Shown here piece by piece: positions 1-11,440 of a stretch of DNA of 64,000 nucleotides. How positions within the stretch are numbered: position 1 is the stretch's first letter; each line of letters starts with the position of its first letter. The translations under genes and the position numbers were made by a program. This stretch comes from Craterostigma plantagineum (Eukaryota; Streptophyta; Magnoliopsida; Lamiales; Linderniaceae), in contig JAPQWV010000654.1 of assembly GCA_027422505.1 (NCBI GenBank), positions 1-64,000 on the forward strand, in the 5' to 3' direction. The notes under the pieces were generated by a model, which was given only the letters and a program-made list of their open reading frames with translations, ran no database searches and was not told the DNA's origin.

Positions 1-1482
1 CGTAAAAGGTAATGGTGATCGACAGGTACACCATTCCTACAAGCATCTGTAAAGAGGTAAAGATATCCCTGATGATGCTCAACAACACAGTGAGAGTTCG
101 CCTCGCATTCCCAGACAAGAGTCATTCCCGATAAAGGATTAGCTGCGTCAATTAGAAAGACCTAATATTGGATCAGGACAAAGACAAGCAACTCATACAA
201 AAATGAGCTCCGAAATATGATCGTGAGTATACCTTAGATGACTGGTCCGAAAACATATTTACAGTTAAATATTGGAAGTCTTTAGTGTGCCTAACACTCA
301 GATGAACATTCTCTTGAGATTCCTCCAAAAGCAATACGTCTTTGTCAGTTGAAGCAAGCATGCTACAGTACAGTCTGATAAGGCACAGATGCGGCGTTTC
401 ATGTATCTACTAAATGAAACGCGTAATCAATTTATTAGCATAAATTTAATAAACCAAACCTGAAAGGCCTTTTTTATCATCCGTGACGACATAGAGCAAA
501 GATTGGCCATCTTTGGTCCAAGCAATACTGGAAACTCGGTTAGCTTGAGGCTTGTTGCACAGCGAGCCAAAGTTCAAGTCTTTAACAGATAACCTGAAGT
601 AATCATTATCCTTGTCAAACATAGTGTATGCAATATAACGGTGGTCGGGCGATACTTCCGATAATCTTCATAGGCATAGCCTGAACATTCACGCGAAAAA
701 GAAACAATCAATCTTCGTAAAAAAAAGGGTATTCAGAGTCAAATTAAGTATCTATGCAATTACCTCCAAATCTTTCAGCTTCTTCATTATAGTCAATCAG
801 CTTTTGCTCAATTTTCTTGCCAGAAGTAAAATCAAAACCAGCCGAAGGAGATCTGTGGAGATAAACTCTTCATGCAAGCTAGCTAATCTCCTACACAGAA
901 CAGGGTATTGCTTCCCTTCTTCAACTCGCTTGTAATACAACCTACAGCGACCAAACAACGCAGAGCAAGTTCAAACAATATCATGGTAATGAAACACCAC
1001 CAGCACCCAAGAATTCGAATTCAACGTAAAAGGAAATAGTGGGGTGATCAGAATTACCAAGGACCCAATCTTAAAGGAGGCGTGGACAGCTCAGCAGCCA
1101 TACGAGAAGCCATTTCCGACTGTAACTTGGACTGCAAACGCTCAGTATCCGCCATGACTGCTTCGGTGTACTTCTCTTCTTGTTCCATGTAAACGTCCAT
1201 GTGACGCATCGCGACTTTATCGTTCAGCTGAGACATCCACGTGTACTGATCCTCCCAGGTCTCGCCGTGGAGGACGAAGCTCTCAGGTTTCTTCGGCGGT
1301 TTCGGCGGAGACGGCGGGGATGGTGGTGGTTGCACCTTCTGGGGTTTGTAGCTTGCAATTTGAATGAGTAGGTGGCGGGGAATTAGAAGGGGGATTCGGC
1401 GGCGGACGGTGGCCGCGAGGAGGTGGGCGCATAGTTGAGTGAGGAGGGTTTCGACCAACACGTGGATAATTACATAAACCAT
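1..1482 (-). CDS. Prolyl oligopeptidase family (oligopeptidase B-like), 5' part, runs off left edge
   Basis: This is an S9A-family serine peptidase of the oligopeptidase B type, resembling the Arabidopsis At1g69020 group from memory. Only the N-terminal part is in the window. The ATG is at 1482. Exon 1 carries a hydrophobic leader, a proline-rich stretch and the DQYTWMSQLND segment, and ends near 1053 at a GT donor after LRLGPW. Later exons lie at about 945-770, 690-430, 361-170 and 165-1. They encode beta-propeller sequence such as YYKRVEEGKQYPVLCRR, FDKDNDYFRLSV and MTLVWECEANSHCVVEHH. The catalytic Ser-Asp-His domain would lie beyond the left edge. Two apparent one-base losses break the frame, near 855 (FIS/RSPSAGFDF) and near 663 (AYED/SPDHRYIAY). 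The flanking protein is conserved, so I read these as sequence errors rather than decay. Confidence 0.85.
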
Positions 1483-1881
1483 CCCGATACTACTTATTTA
1501 TACATTCAACGTAAATAAATTTTTATTGCAACAATAAATTGTTCATTTTTCCTTTTTACGAAATGAACACTTCTAAATTTAATTTTCAAGTACATATGGA
1601 ATTAATAACATTAAATTTGTAGCACATTCCGAGTACAAATAGATTTAAGAGATGAAAATCGCAATACTACAATATAGAGGACTAATTTGAGATTCAAGTC
1701 AATTCCAGGACATCATACTGTTACTGTAGCTTTCTTTTACAAGGTTCACAACAGCTGAGCTGGACATATACAATACAAACAGAAGATGAAATATTTAACT
1801 ACAGAAATTAGAACAGAAACAGAAACAGATAACTTGTTATCAAGAATCCAACATACGTACAAAGCAATACAACTCAGAGAC
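1483..1881. other. Spacer: oligopeptidase promoter side and XLG 3' UTR
   Basis: This AT-rich stretch lies between the oligopeptidase start and the XLG stop codon. It must hold the oligopeptidase 5' flank and the XLG 3' UTR. No further gene or repeat is visible. Confidence 0.5.
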
Positions 1882-4800
1882 TCACTGAGAGAAAGAACTC
1901 GCTTCGGTGCTATAATTCGAGTACTCCGATATGCTAAAATTCGGTTTCTCTTCATCCCAGTTTACAATCTCCCTCGCGTACTTAAGCGCCCCATCGACGC
2001 TCGAAGGCTCCAAACCGTTCACCATCGATACGTATAGCTTACGACCAGTCAACGCCGAGTAAAGCCTTTTGAACTTGACAGCAATGTAATGAAATCCCAA
2101 CTGTCCTAACGTAGGGTTGTTCATGTTCGATCGATTGCTGCTAATCACTGGGCTGAAATCCTCGAACCATGCGCAGACGCTCAGAGGAACTTGTTCTATC
2201 TTGTCTTCGAAGAGGTCGTACTTATTCAGTAGGAGGAGAAAGTCCACTTGGTCAAAGGTTGGATGAGTCACCATTGTCTCGAAGAACTTACGACTGGACA
2301 TCATCTTATTATCGGATGTGTTTCCTTCGGCGTATTGATCGTAGTCTGTTAAGGAAACGCAGAAGATGACGATGCGTACGTCTTCGAACATTTGCAGCCA
2401 TTTGCAGTTTTCGCCGAAGCCTTTCGCCTGTAATCTGATCAGCTGATATCTGCGGTGGTTTTTGTAGGTGCATATGTTGTAAGAAAACTCTCATCAACCA
2501 ATACAATTAACTGTATATTGCATGTTTTTATTTACACATATTAAATTACTTACCTGAGGTGGGATTCATGAAGGCAACCACTTTCACCATCTTCATCGCA
2601 AGCCAAACCTGGAAATGTGAAGTCAACGCACGATAGTCCATTGGAAGAAGTAACACCTTCAGCATAAAGGATGTCTACATCAGAAGGCATATAGTCTGGT
2701 TTCAATATCTCTACAGCCTGCAAAACGTTGTAAATATGTATAAAGAGGCTATCTTTAATTGAGGATGGTTGCTTCCCATAGAACTGAAATGGACAAAAAA
2801 TAAGAGCATCAATTGTGTTATAATCTCACTCTCTCCAGAAAGTAACTTGCGATATTTGGCAGTGCTGCTATTTCATCTCTTCGCTTGTAAGTCGCCTGGA
2901 AAGCTGCGTTACTCCATAGTTCCTCAACGATGGGTGCGTACTCTCGACTGGCAGCGGGAAAGAACCTCTCTAAAGTACCCGTTGCCATGATTTTTAGGAG
3001 CCAATCTGAAAACTCCTTCAGTCTTGGACTAAGTGAGTAAAGAGTCTCTTCAATGTTTCCCTCGATTTGATCTATGATAACCAACGAAATGAATGCCAGT
3101 AGAAAGTTAGGCCGAGAAATAGCTGCAGTGCTTGACGAAATTGGGAATCTTGCAATTAAGAGCGAGAGTTTTTCTTTAAAAGGCGAACCTGCATCAATGG
3201 AGCCATCAGAAGCTTTACTTTGCCGCAAGCGAATCAAGCTTTCTTCTTCGAAACGCTCACGACCTTCAAGAAGTACCGCGATGTAACGATAAACATGGGT
3301 TTGGACAACTGATTTGATGTGTTCACGCTCGTCGGCAGTGAAAGGTACGTCTTTGTAGAGAATTTTGGCCTGACACAGTAAGATCAGACAAAGATGCCAA
3401 AGGTTGACACAACGATTCTCCATTAGATGACAGCATAAATAAATACAACAAAAGATGGACCCGAAACACAATTAAATGAATATTGTCTCTTCAAGAAACC
3501 TACCTGTTTGAACATGGTACTTGTCCCAGATCCATTATATCCAATCAACAGAAGCTTCTGGATTGTTCTCTGCTCGAGGTAATCAGGTACTTCCAATTAA
3601 CCATATTAGTACCTTGCTCGCCGTATGTCTGAGAAGACTTAGAAGGAACTGGGAGAGAAAGTACGGCACATAGGAATTTTGTTCCAGGCTGCAAATGAAA
3701 ATTTATAAACTAAATAAATAGTAAAAAAGATAGAATTACAGACATACGAAGAATGTCAGATAAAAGCTTAAAAAGGAAAACATATACACAAGATTTCAAA
3801 CCTTTCCCCAGATATAACCCTTTTTGTTTTTCTGTCCCTCCTCTTGATATGATCCGTCCTCGTTTACCCAAAAATGTGGATTTCCAGCACATTGAACTCC
3901 AGCCAACTGCATATGCGTAGCCATCGAATATCATAGGAAAAAGGTCAAAATAATAGTAATCAAATACGGAAAGAAAAAGAAAAAAGCAAACCTTTAACAT
4001 GCGCAGTTCCACTTTTGTGATTTGCCGGCCATTTATAAAGACTTGGGTGTTGCCATTGCTAGCATCTGGTTTAATAGGTCCCCAACATTGAGATGGGGGC
4101 TTATGATTTGCGAAGGCTTTTGCCCGTCCTTCAAAGAGTATCACATCTTAAAATTTTAGAAAAGTTTCACAAACAGAAAACTAATATGCAAAGAAAAAGA
4201 TTAAAGCTTGTCACGAAAAATCACCTTCCCCCAAAGACCTGATACTTTGTCGTACCAATAGTTTCCGGGATTAAGCTTCTTCGGAGGACTAGGACAACTC
4301 TGAAGTGCAACCAACTCATCGTGATAAAGAGGCCTACCGTTCACGCATATATACTCGGGAGGCAATTGATTTACTTCGCACAACGTTTCAGCATTCATGA
4401 TTTGCCTGATCTCAAGATCGTTGAGCAACCTCTTTAACATCCTCGAGCACTTGCCCAAACAACTACGCTTGGCTTCATCTATTGGATATCCAATGCAGCC
4501 CACGCATTTTCTACCCTCGGGCATGGAACCCATTGCTTTAAGCACGCAATTACTGCAATACTTTGCATCGCAAACCATGCAAACCTCCTTTTCGGTAAAT
4601 CTGTTCCTTTTTAAGCAACGATGGCACGAGCCTTTCTTTACCTTTACGGCTGGATCTTTCTTAGGTCTCATAACCTCAGGCTTTTGTGAGTAACTAAACT
4701 CTTCATTCGTATTACCATCGTCAGACTTAATATCACAGAACGTTACCATAGGCGCTCGTCTTGTTTCGTTCATAGATTCGCCATTTCTGTCTCCAAACTG

Positions 4801-5478
4801 ACGAGATGAAACCCGAGAGGAGAGGTAATCCATGCTCAGAATCGACTCATTCGACGCCCAATCCGTTCTATTAGACTCGTTAAAATTCGAACTTTCTTTG
4901 AATCCACTTGAGAGCCTCAACTTGCCCGAATTTCCAGAGAGCTCCCCCGATGGATTCAAAGAACCCAAATTCTCTGCAAATTCGCAAGACTCGCCATCAT
5001 CAGCAACCGAGCAAGACTTAACCTCGTCTGACCGATCATAGCACTTCAAATCACCGCTGGAAACATCAGTTACACCACCACAGTTTTCGGCCCTCGTTTC
5101 CTCAAACATGTTGTTAATCGAACTAGGAGACACTGTGGTCTCAGTCCCTAATCGCAATTCTTTACTGAAAGAACCCTCACTCGCCTCGTTATTCCCAGAC
5201 TCAAAGGCGATCACCGAGGTAGGTGAGACATTCAATAACTCACCAGATAAAGAGCTCAGTTTCAAATCTTTGGACATAATCAGCTCAGCGTTAGGTATAG
5301 GTTGAACTACTGGCAAAGACAACTTATTATCAGGAAAACCTAGGAGTGAGACCGCCGAGGCTATTGGGATCTGATTCACGATAATGGGCACAGCCTTCGG
5401 CAGCTCACCGTTTATAGGTGGGCCATCGTACTCCACCGCAAAGGAGTATTCCACGGTATCTTCTGAAACCGTCGCCAT
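1882..5478 (-). CDS. XLG: Extra-large GTP-binding protein (XLG1/XLG2-like)
   Basis: This is an atypical plant G-alpha subunit. Known XLGs pair with G-beta-gamma and act in immunity and development at the membrane and nucleus. The ATG is at 5478 ([12 protein letters not shown]). Exon 1 (4225-5478) encodes the long acidic N-terminus and the cysteine-rich module [10 protein letters not shown]...[12 protein letters not shown]...CVGCIG typical of XLGs. Later exons encode [33 protein letters not shown], the P-loop region [13 protein letters not shown] (about 3490-3545), the helical domain, and [14 protein letters not shown]. The G-alpha core [19 protein letters not shown]...[14 protein letters not shown] follows, ending at a stop at 1882. 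Two apparent one-base losses break the frame: near 4082 ([10 protein letters not shown]) and near 3588 ([11 protein letters not shown]). The region 3074-3180 reads through an unusual in-frame insert relative to other XLGs and could include an intron. Confidence 0.88.
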
Positions 5479-6284
5479 TTTCACTGATATGGACGCTTGC
5501 TTTCGAATCAGAAGTGAGAGCCCCTCTTCATGCAAACATTCGGTTATAAATTAAACCATTTCTGAGATATTGAGATGATAGGCGAAAGAACACAAACCCA
5601 CTTAACATCACCGGCAGGATAGCTTGAAATGCTTAAATCTTTGGTGAAATGGGAAGGGAATAGCTGAAAGAACACAAACCCACTTCAGCTACGCTGCAGA
5701 ACAGCTCAACAAGCGAATCTCACGCTAAAATTGCAAGAGAATACTCGATAGAACGAAACTCCTCTTCTCTAAAGCAGCAGTAGTACACAACGAAAGATTA
5801 AATCTCGAGGGAAATCACAAGACAATAAGTGGGAAGGTTCGGAGAGCTCTGTAGATCACAACAAACTTTAGCAGCAAGGAAAGGACCTCAAGGTTAAAAA
5901 AAAAAAGGACACTTCCAATTGTGAGCTGGAGTGTAAGGGCAAGGGGAATAGTGTGCAAGAGAATACAAGGCAAGGTGTTGCGGATTGCGATAATGGGTTG
6001 GAGCAAGAAAAGTGTTTTGGGAAAGGGAAAGTGAGGTGGATGGGTGGTAAGCACTCTTTTTTGGAGTTTGGCATCTTCTGTTTCTTTGTTCTTTTCTCTT
6101 TTTTTTTTAAGTGCCGATATCGTTTTTCTTTTCTTCTTCTTTTTTAAAATAAAAAACTCAGAAAAATCGTTTGCTTTGTTCACAATCTTGTCTATATAAC
6201 ACAACACAAATGATTAATTATGTTTATCAAGATCAACCGGCGACGGCGCAGGTGGCGTTCTTAGGGGCAAAATTGTATTTTCAG

Positions 6285-6334
<50 letters not shown>

Positions 6335-6564
6335 AATATAGACACGACATTCACAGAGACAGACATGCATCAACAGATCCTACCTTAAAGATCGGCAGTA
6401 CTATTGCATTGCAAGTGCATATATTCAATCACTAATGTCAATCTGTGGCCGACGGTATTCAACGACAAAATAGCATCGAAAACAGAACTTCATCTACTTA
6501 TATAAGATTTCAATTCAGTCTACTTGCTTGAGTAGGATTTGATTCAAAGCTCAATTTGCAGAAA
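5479..6564. other. Divergent 5' region between XLG and COR413
   Basis: The XLG 5' leader and promoter lie on the left and the COR413 promoter on the right, facing apart. The stretch contains T-rich and A-rich tracts around 5890-5910 and 6090-6150 and a CT microsatellite. I see no coding region. Confidence 0.5.
6282..6331. repeat. (CT)n microsatellite
   Basis: About 25 uninterrupted CT/TC dinucleotides lie in the COR413 upstream region. Pyrimidine tracts like this are common in plant core promoters and 5' leaders. Confidence 0.95.
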
Positions 6565-7414
6565 ATGGGTCGTATGGATTATCTGGCAATGAAAAGTAGC
6601 AGAGATGAAGAAACGATTGAGCTGATGAACTCAGACTGGAACGAGCTGAGAATCGCGGCGGAGAAACTGATCAACCACGCGGCAGAACTGAGCAGTGTTG
6701 GCGTCGGCTCTTCTTTCCTCAGATGGGTCGCCTCCTTCGCCGCCATGTAAGCTCTCATCCGTATACATACACAGCAATTATTACAGGGAAAGAGAAACTG
6801 TATTAACTGATCGATTCCTCGGATGAAAAAACACAGATATCTGCTGATCTTGGACCGAACAAACTGGAGAACAAACATGCTCACCTCACTTCTCATCCCT
6901 TACATCTTCATGAGCTTTCCACATTCTCTCTTCCACTTTCTCAGGTAATGAATAATCCTTACGCAGTTTTCTGCTTCACATTGTTACGATCCAATCGAAC
7001 TTCTCTCTTGCAGAGGAGAATTGGGGAAATGGATTGCACTCATCGCAGTCGTACTAAGGCTCTTCTTCCCTCGACATTTTCCAGGTAATAGATAAATCCA
7101 CTCCATCGAGAAGCTAAAGCTATCATTTGCCAAGAAAACTACTTTTGTGGTTATCTGCAGATGGGCTTGAGATGCCGGGATCATTGATACTTCTGCTTGT
7201 GGTTTCGCCCGACTTCTTCGCTCAGACGATAAGAGATCATTGGATAGGTGTGGCGATAAGCCTTGGGATTGGCTGTTACCTTCTGCAAGAACACGTAAGA
7301 GCTTCGGGCGGTTTTCGTAACTCACTTACGCAGACACACGGGATATCGAACACCCTCGGGATCGTACTCTTGTTGGTGTTCCCAATCTGGGCGTTGGTCA
7401 CTCGAGTCGTTTGA
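6565..7414 (+). CDS. COR413PM: Cold-regulated 413 plasma-membrane type protein (COR413PM)
   Basis: This is a small multi-pass membrane protein of the COR413/WCOR413 family, induced by cold and ABA in plants. Four exons assemble cleanly: 6565-6746, 6837-6944, 7014-7084 and 7161-7414, all with GT-AG introns. The N-terminus MGRMDYLAMKSS has no chloroplast transit peptide, which favours the plasma-membrane subtype over the thylakoid subtype. Hydrophobic segments appear in exon 1-2 (WVASFAAIYLLIL), exon 2-3 and exon 4 (LILLLVVSPDFFAQ, GVAISLGIGCYLL, TLGIVLLLVFPIWALV). The family signature around GYLLQEHVRASGGFRN-HGISNTLGI is present. No frame problems are seen. The molecular activity of the family is not well defined. 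Confidence 0.9.
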
Positions 7415-7789
7415 TCAGATTTCTTTGCATGTTAGAATCTTACAACAAGGCTACGCTATGTTAGCTTCTTAGTTGATGAACTGAAAACTAGTTAGTCATT
7501 TGATCTGTTTGGCAATTTTATTAATATTTTAAAGAAAAAAAAAACGGTTTGTTTGTCCTGATAGGGCTGAGCTTAATCTTATTACATCCCAAATCTCCTA
7601 CTTCCTATACCACAAATACTGCCACGTGGCAATTGATGAAACCAGTCGCAGGAGCTGAGACCAACCAATGAAACAACACCTTATCCTATCTCTTATCTCA
7701 ACTTCCCACTACTAAACCTACGGCAAAACTAAGCTTCTTTGCAAAGACTCTGCTAAGTTAGCGATACTGAAAGAGGACTAGAGGAAAAA
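7415..7789. promoter_or_regulatory. PsbO promoter with G-box and I-box motifs
   Basis: A G-box (CACGTG at 7623-7628, inside the palindrome GCCACGTGGC) is followed by a CCAAT element (about 7663-7668) and two GATAAG-type I-boxes on the minus strand (about 7680-7700). This combination is typical of light-responsive photosynthesis promoters, which matches the PsbO gene starting at 7790. No protein-binding evidence is available from sequence alone. Confidence 0.6.
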
Positions 7790-8859
7790 ATGGCAACCTC
7801 ATTACAAGCAGCTGCTACTCTGATGCAGCCAGCCAAGGTCGGCAGGACCGGCGTGCAGCTCCGACCGGTTCAGACCCTAAGCAAAGCCTTTGGCTTCGAA
7901 CCGGCCGGCGGCTCGAGGCTGACTTGCTCTCTTCAGACACCGATCTTAAAGACATGGCTCAGAGATTCGCCGATGCAGCCAAGATTGCTGGCTTCGCTCT
8001 TGCCACCTCTGCGCTGTCGTCACGGTAACTCCTCTTTGGTTTTTCACTTGTCAGTAGGGTAAATCTGGCAAAAAGAGTGCATAACATGTAATAATACTTA
8101 CAGGGTGCTAACGCCGAGGGTGCCCCAAAACGCTTAACGTTCGACGAAATCCAAAGCAAGACATACATGGAAGTGAAAGGAACAGGGACTGCGAACCAAT
8201 GCCCCACCATCGAAGGAGGCGTGGAGAGCTTCGCCTTCAAACCAGGCAAGTACAACGCTAAGAAGTTCTGCCTCGAGCCCACCTCCTTCACCGTGAAGGC
8301 CGAGGGCGTGAGCAAGAACGCGCCGCCCGAGTTCCAGAAGACGAAGCTCATGACTCGCCTGACCTACACGCTCGACGAGATCGAAGGGCCCCTCGAAGTG
8401 TCCCAAGACGGAACCCTCAAGTTCGAGGAGAAGGATGGGATCGACTACGCAGCTGTGACCGTGCAGCTCCCGGGCGGCGAGCGCGTGCCCTTCCTCTTCA
8501 CCATCAAGCAGTTGGTGGCTTCGGGCAAACCCGAGAGCTTCTCGGGCGAGTTTTTGGTGCCTTCTTACCGTGGGTCGTCCTTCCTCGACCCGAAGGGGCG
8601 GGGCGGGTCGACGGGGTATGACAACGCTGTGGCTTTGCCGGCTGGCGGGCGGGGAGACGAGGAGGAGCTAGAGAAGGAGAATAACAAGAACACTACGTCT
8701 TCGACTGGGAAGATTACGCTGAGCGTTACTCAGAGCAAGCCCGACACTGGTGAGGTGATCGGCACTTTCGAGAGCATTCAGCCGTCTGATACTGATTTGG
8801 GATCCAAGGCTCCCAAGGACGTGAAGATCCAGGGCATATGGTATGCGCAGCTTGAATAG
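7790..8859 (+). CDS. PSBO: PsbO, 33-kDa oxygen-evolving enhancer protein 1
   Basis: This is the extrinsic manganese-stabilising subunit of photosystem II, on the lumenal face of the thylakoid. Exon 1 (7790-8024) begins [18 protein letters not shown], a chloroplast transit peptide followed by a lumen-targeting segment. Exon 2 (8104-8859) encodes the mature protein. It carries [30 protein letters not shown], the disulphide cysteines (NQCP, KKFCLEP), [50 protein letters not shown] and the C-terminal [10 protein letters not shown]. Two apparent single-base losses in exon 1, near 7941 and near 8014, put the lumen-targeting segment ([24 protein letters not shown]) in another frame. Together with the intron the mature frame is consistent. 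PsbO is essential for photosynthesis, so these are most likely assembly errors unless another copy exists. Confidence 0.97.
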
Positions 8860-9050
8860 AGCGTTTCTTTTGCTGATTTCGTGGTGTACGAGTCTTATGC
8901 TGTAATTGGGACGAACCTGTCCAAACTTGAAACTCCGTATTGAGACTTCCCTGAAACTCTTGTATGATAACCATGGAAAGCAAGTGACGCTCAAATCTTC
9001 TTGAGCAGCAAAACGATACTAAAAACTCACGTTTAATCAAATCTTGAACG

Positions 9051-11114
9051 TCACCAAAAATCTCCGCAAGAACACGATCCCTCTCTGAAATGGTGAAACC
9101 TGGACGAATCCCTCACAACGATCTGTAACCCGACGAATTTTGCGATGAATTTGATGGTGTTGTGACAGTCGCCGCAAATCCTCAGGTTCTTATAGACCTT
9201 CAACGATGATTCGCCTTTCGAATTTAGTATGCCAAAAGCCACGGCTAACTTCTCGCTGTGACTGCACAAGCTATCTTCCTTTTCCTCTCCGTCTACGTCT
9301 TGCAAAACATACTCCGTATGAGGATAGAAACCTTCTAGTTTCATCTTTCTCCGAATTTCTTCCAAAAATCCATGTATATCGCCGCTCCGATCGTTAGTTC
9401 TATCGCCCACGACGAAAGTATGGACCCTATTCTTCACTCTCACCCAACTACAGCCTGGAAGTTTCTTCGCTCCCCTGTCTCTCATCAGCTTCCTAATCTC
9501 TGAGGCTTCGCCCCAGAGTTTGGCGGCTACAAGAATGTTAAACATTAAGACATAGTTTCCAGGATTGTCTGGTTCTATCTCAAACAAGTGATTCGCAGCG
9601 ATTCGTCCTAGATCGACGTTCTTGTGAACACGACATGCTCCGAGCAATGCTCCCCATGCTGATGGCCGTGGCTTTACAGGCATTTCTTGGATGAAGTTAT
9701 ACGCCTCTGCTAAGCGACCTCCACGACTAAAAACATCAACCATGCAAGAATAGTGTTCAGCGTCGGGTTCAACTCTATGGATCTCACTCATCGAATGGAA
9801 AATCGAAAGACCCTCATCGACCATCTTCGAGTGGCTACAGCCATAAAGCACGCCCGTAAAAGTAATGGAGTTGGGTTTTACCCCTAAACCCACCATCTTA
9901 TTGAAGAGTGCTAACGATTCCTCGCCTTTACCATGCATTGCATTCGCTATAATGACTGTGTTCCAAGCAATGGTGTCTTTGAGTGGCATTGCACTGAAAA
10001 CCCTGTTCGAAATTTCGAGGTCTCCGCTCTTGGCGTACATCAAAATTAGGGCAGTACTAATTGCCAAATCATCGACTAGACTATGTCTGAACCCATAACC
10101 ATGAATCTGCTTCGCCGTTCTCCAATCCTCACAGAGAGTGCAAGCAGTCAACGCACTCGTAATGGTTATTTGATTTGGCTTGCATCCTCCTTGCTGCATG
10201 CAACGGAGTAATTCAAGCGCCTTTTCTGCTTTTTCTCTATCAACAAACCCCGATATGACAGTGTTCCAAGAATCAGCGTTTAACTCAACTCCTCGACACC
10301 TCATTTCTTGAAACTTATCAAGGGCCTTTCCACACTCATTATTAAGAAAATAGGCAGATATCATCACGTTCCATGACACCACATCGGGTCGAAGCAAGCT
10401 GTGAAATACGAGTTCGGCGTCCTTTATGCTCGAGCAACTAGCGTACATATCCACAAGAGCGCTACTCACAAATTCATTATCCTCAATCCCATTCTTAATA
10501 CCAAGGCCGTGAATATCTCTGCCCAGATATAAACACTTCAACTCCGAGCAAGCTGGAATTACGGAGGACAACGTAACTGCATTGGGTCTGATTCCACTGT
10601 ATCCCATCTCACGGAAAGTTCGAAGCGCCTGCCATGGAAGCCCAGAGTTAAGATAAGATGAACAAAACGATGTCCATGTAATTACATCCTTCGCTTTCAT
10701 GCCACTAAATACTCTCTCTGCACCCTCGACGAACTTGCATTTCCCGTACATGTCGATCAAAGCATTCCCCAAAAGCAAATCGAAAGAAAAACCGTACTTT
10801 GACGCATCACTATGGATCTCCTTAGCATTTCCCAGATCCTTAGAAGCCGCGCAAGCCTTTGCAGCTGCTAGTATAGCCAACTTATCGGGAATCACTTTGT
10901 TTCCGTTCTTTATCTTACAGTAGAGCTCCACGGCTTCTTTACTCCGGCCATTCTTGGTATAAGCTGAGATCAATACTGTCCACGAATGCAAGTCTGGACT
11001 AGATATTTGATCAAACAGCTTACGAGCAAGCCCCAAATCCCCACAATTTATATATTTCCTAATCAGGTTAACATTCAAATGCGGTGGGAGATTCTTGGGT
11101 ATCTTAGAAAGCAT
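9051..11114 (-). CDS. Pentatricopeptide repeat protein, PLS class with E and DYW domains
   Basis: This is an intronless gene of about 687 codons. The ATG chosen is at 11114 (MLSKIPKNLPP); the longer reading from 11135 starts with GTG and has an in-frame stop upstream. Tandem P/L/S PPR motifs follow from about residue 15, for example SWTVLISAYTKNGRSKEAVELY and SWNVMISAYFLNNECGKALDKF. E and E+ motifs and a DYW deaminase domain come next. Its zinc-binding signature is present (HSEKLAVAFG...CGDCH), and the protein ends in GDFW, a variant of DYW. Proteins of this class are imported into mitochondria or plastids and take part in C-to-U RNA editing. The target and organelle cannot be read from the sequence. 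This gene has no frame interruptions, unlike several neighbours. Confidence 0.93.
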   Translation of the reverse strand: MLSKIPKNLPPHLNVNLIRKYINCGDLGLARKLFDQISSPDLHSWTVLISAYTKNGRSKEAVELYCKIKNGNKVIPDKLAILAAAKACAASKDLGNAKEIHSDASKYGFSFDLLLGNALIDMYGKCKFVEGAERVFSGMKAKDVITWTSFCSSYLNSGLPWQALRTFREMGYSGIRPNAVTLSSVIPACSELKCLYLGRDIHGLGIKNGIEDNEFVSSALVDMYASCSSIKDAELVFHSLLRPDVVSWNVMISAYFLNNECGKALDKFQEMRCRGVELNADSWNTVISGFVDREKAEKALELLRCMQQGGCKPNQITITSALTACTLCEDWRTAKQIHGYGFRHSLVDDLAISTALILMYAKSGDLEISNRVFSAMPLKDTIAWNTVIIANAMHGKGEESLALFNKMVGLGVKPNSITFTGVLYGCSHSKMVDEGLSIFHSMSEIHRVEPDAEHYSCMVDVFSRGGRLAEAYNFIQEMPVKPRPSAWGALLGACRVHKNVDLGRIAANHLFEIEPDNPGNYVLMFNILVAAKLWGEASEIRKLMRDRGAKKLPGCSWVRVKNRVHTFVVGDRTNDRSGDIHGFLEEIRRKMKLEGFYPHTEYVLQDVDGEEKEDSLCSHSEKLAVAFGILNSKGESSLKVYKNLRICGDCHNTIKFIAKFVGLQIVVRDSSRFHHFREGSCSCGDFW

Positions 11115-11440
11115 CTTCCTAGAACCATAATTCACGACTTGCGAGTCAGCTGAAGAGGTTTCATTTCATTACGTCGATTCATTCGCACAGATATGTGGGA
11201 GAGAGTCGCCTCAGAAAATTCTTCGGTCGCACGTGCGATATATTGTTGGGCCAGGCCCAATCTGAGTGGAGCCCAATGAGCCCAAAAAAGAGAAATCCTA
11301 GTATTAATTTTTTTTGATGTTGCTGACCGACAAAATAATATACAAGTTTGTTAATTTTATTACAGATAAATAATCACGTGCAGCATTAAAAGCTTTGTCC
11401 AAGGCCCGAAAACGTTCGCATTCCCACACAAACGAAGAAA
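11115..11440. other. Divergent promoter between PPR and PR-1-like genes
   Basis: This is a spacer of about 325 bp between two genes pointing apart. It contains GGCCCA/TGGGCC-type motifs around 11250-11283, which are common in promoters of PPR and translation-related plant genes. No other feature is seen. Confidence 0.5.

Noticed and set aside
1180..1371. Plus-strand Arg-rich frame
   Set aside because: It is the complement of the proline-rich leader of the oligopeptidase exon.
11114..11135. PPR start at 11135
   Set aside because: The codon there is GTG, and an in-frame stop lies upstream. The first ATG is at 11114.
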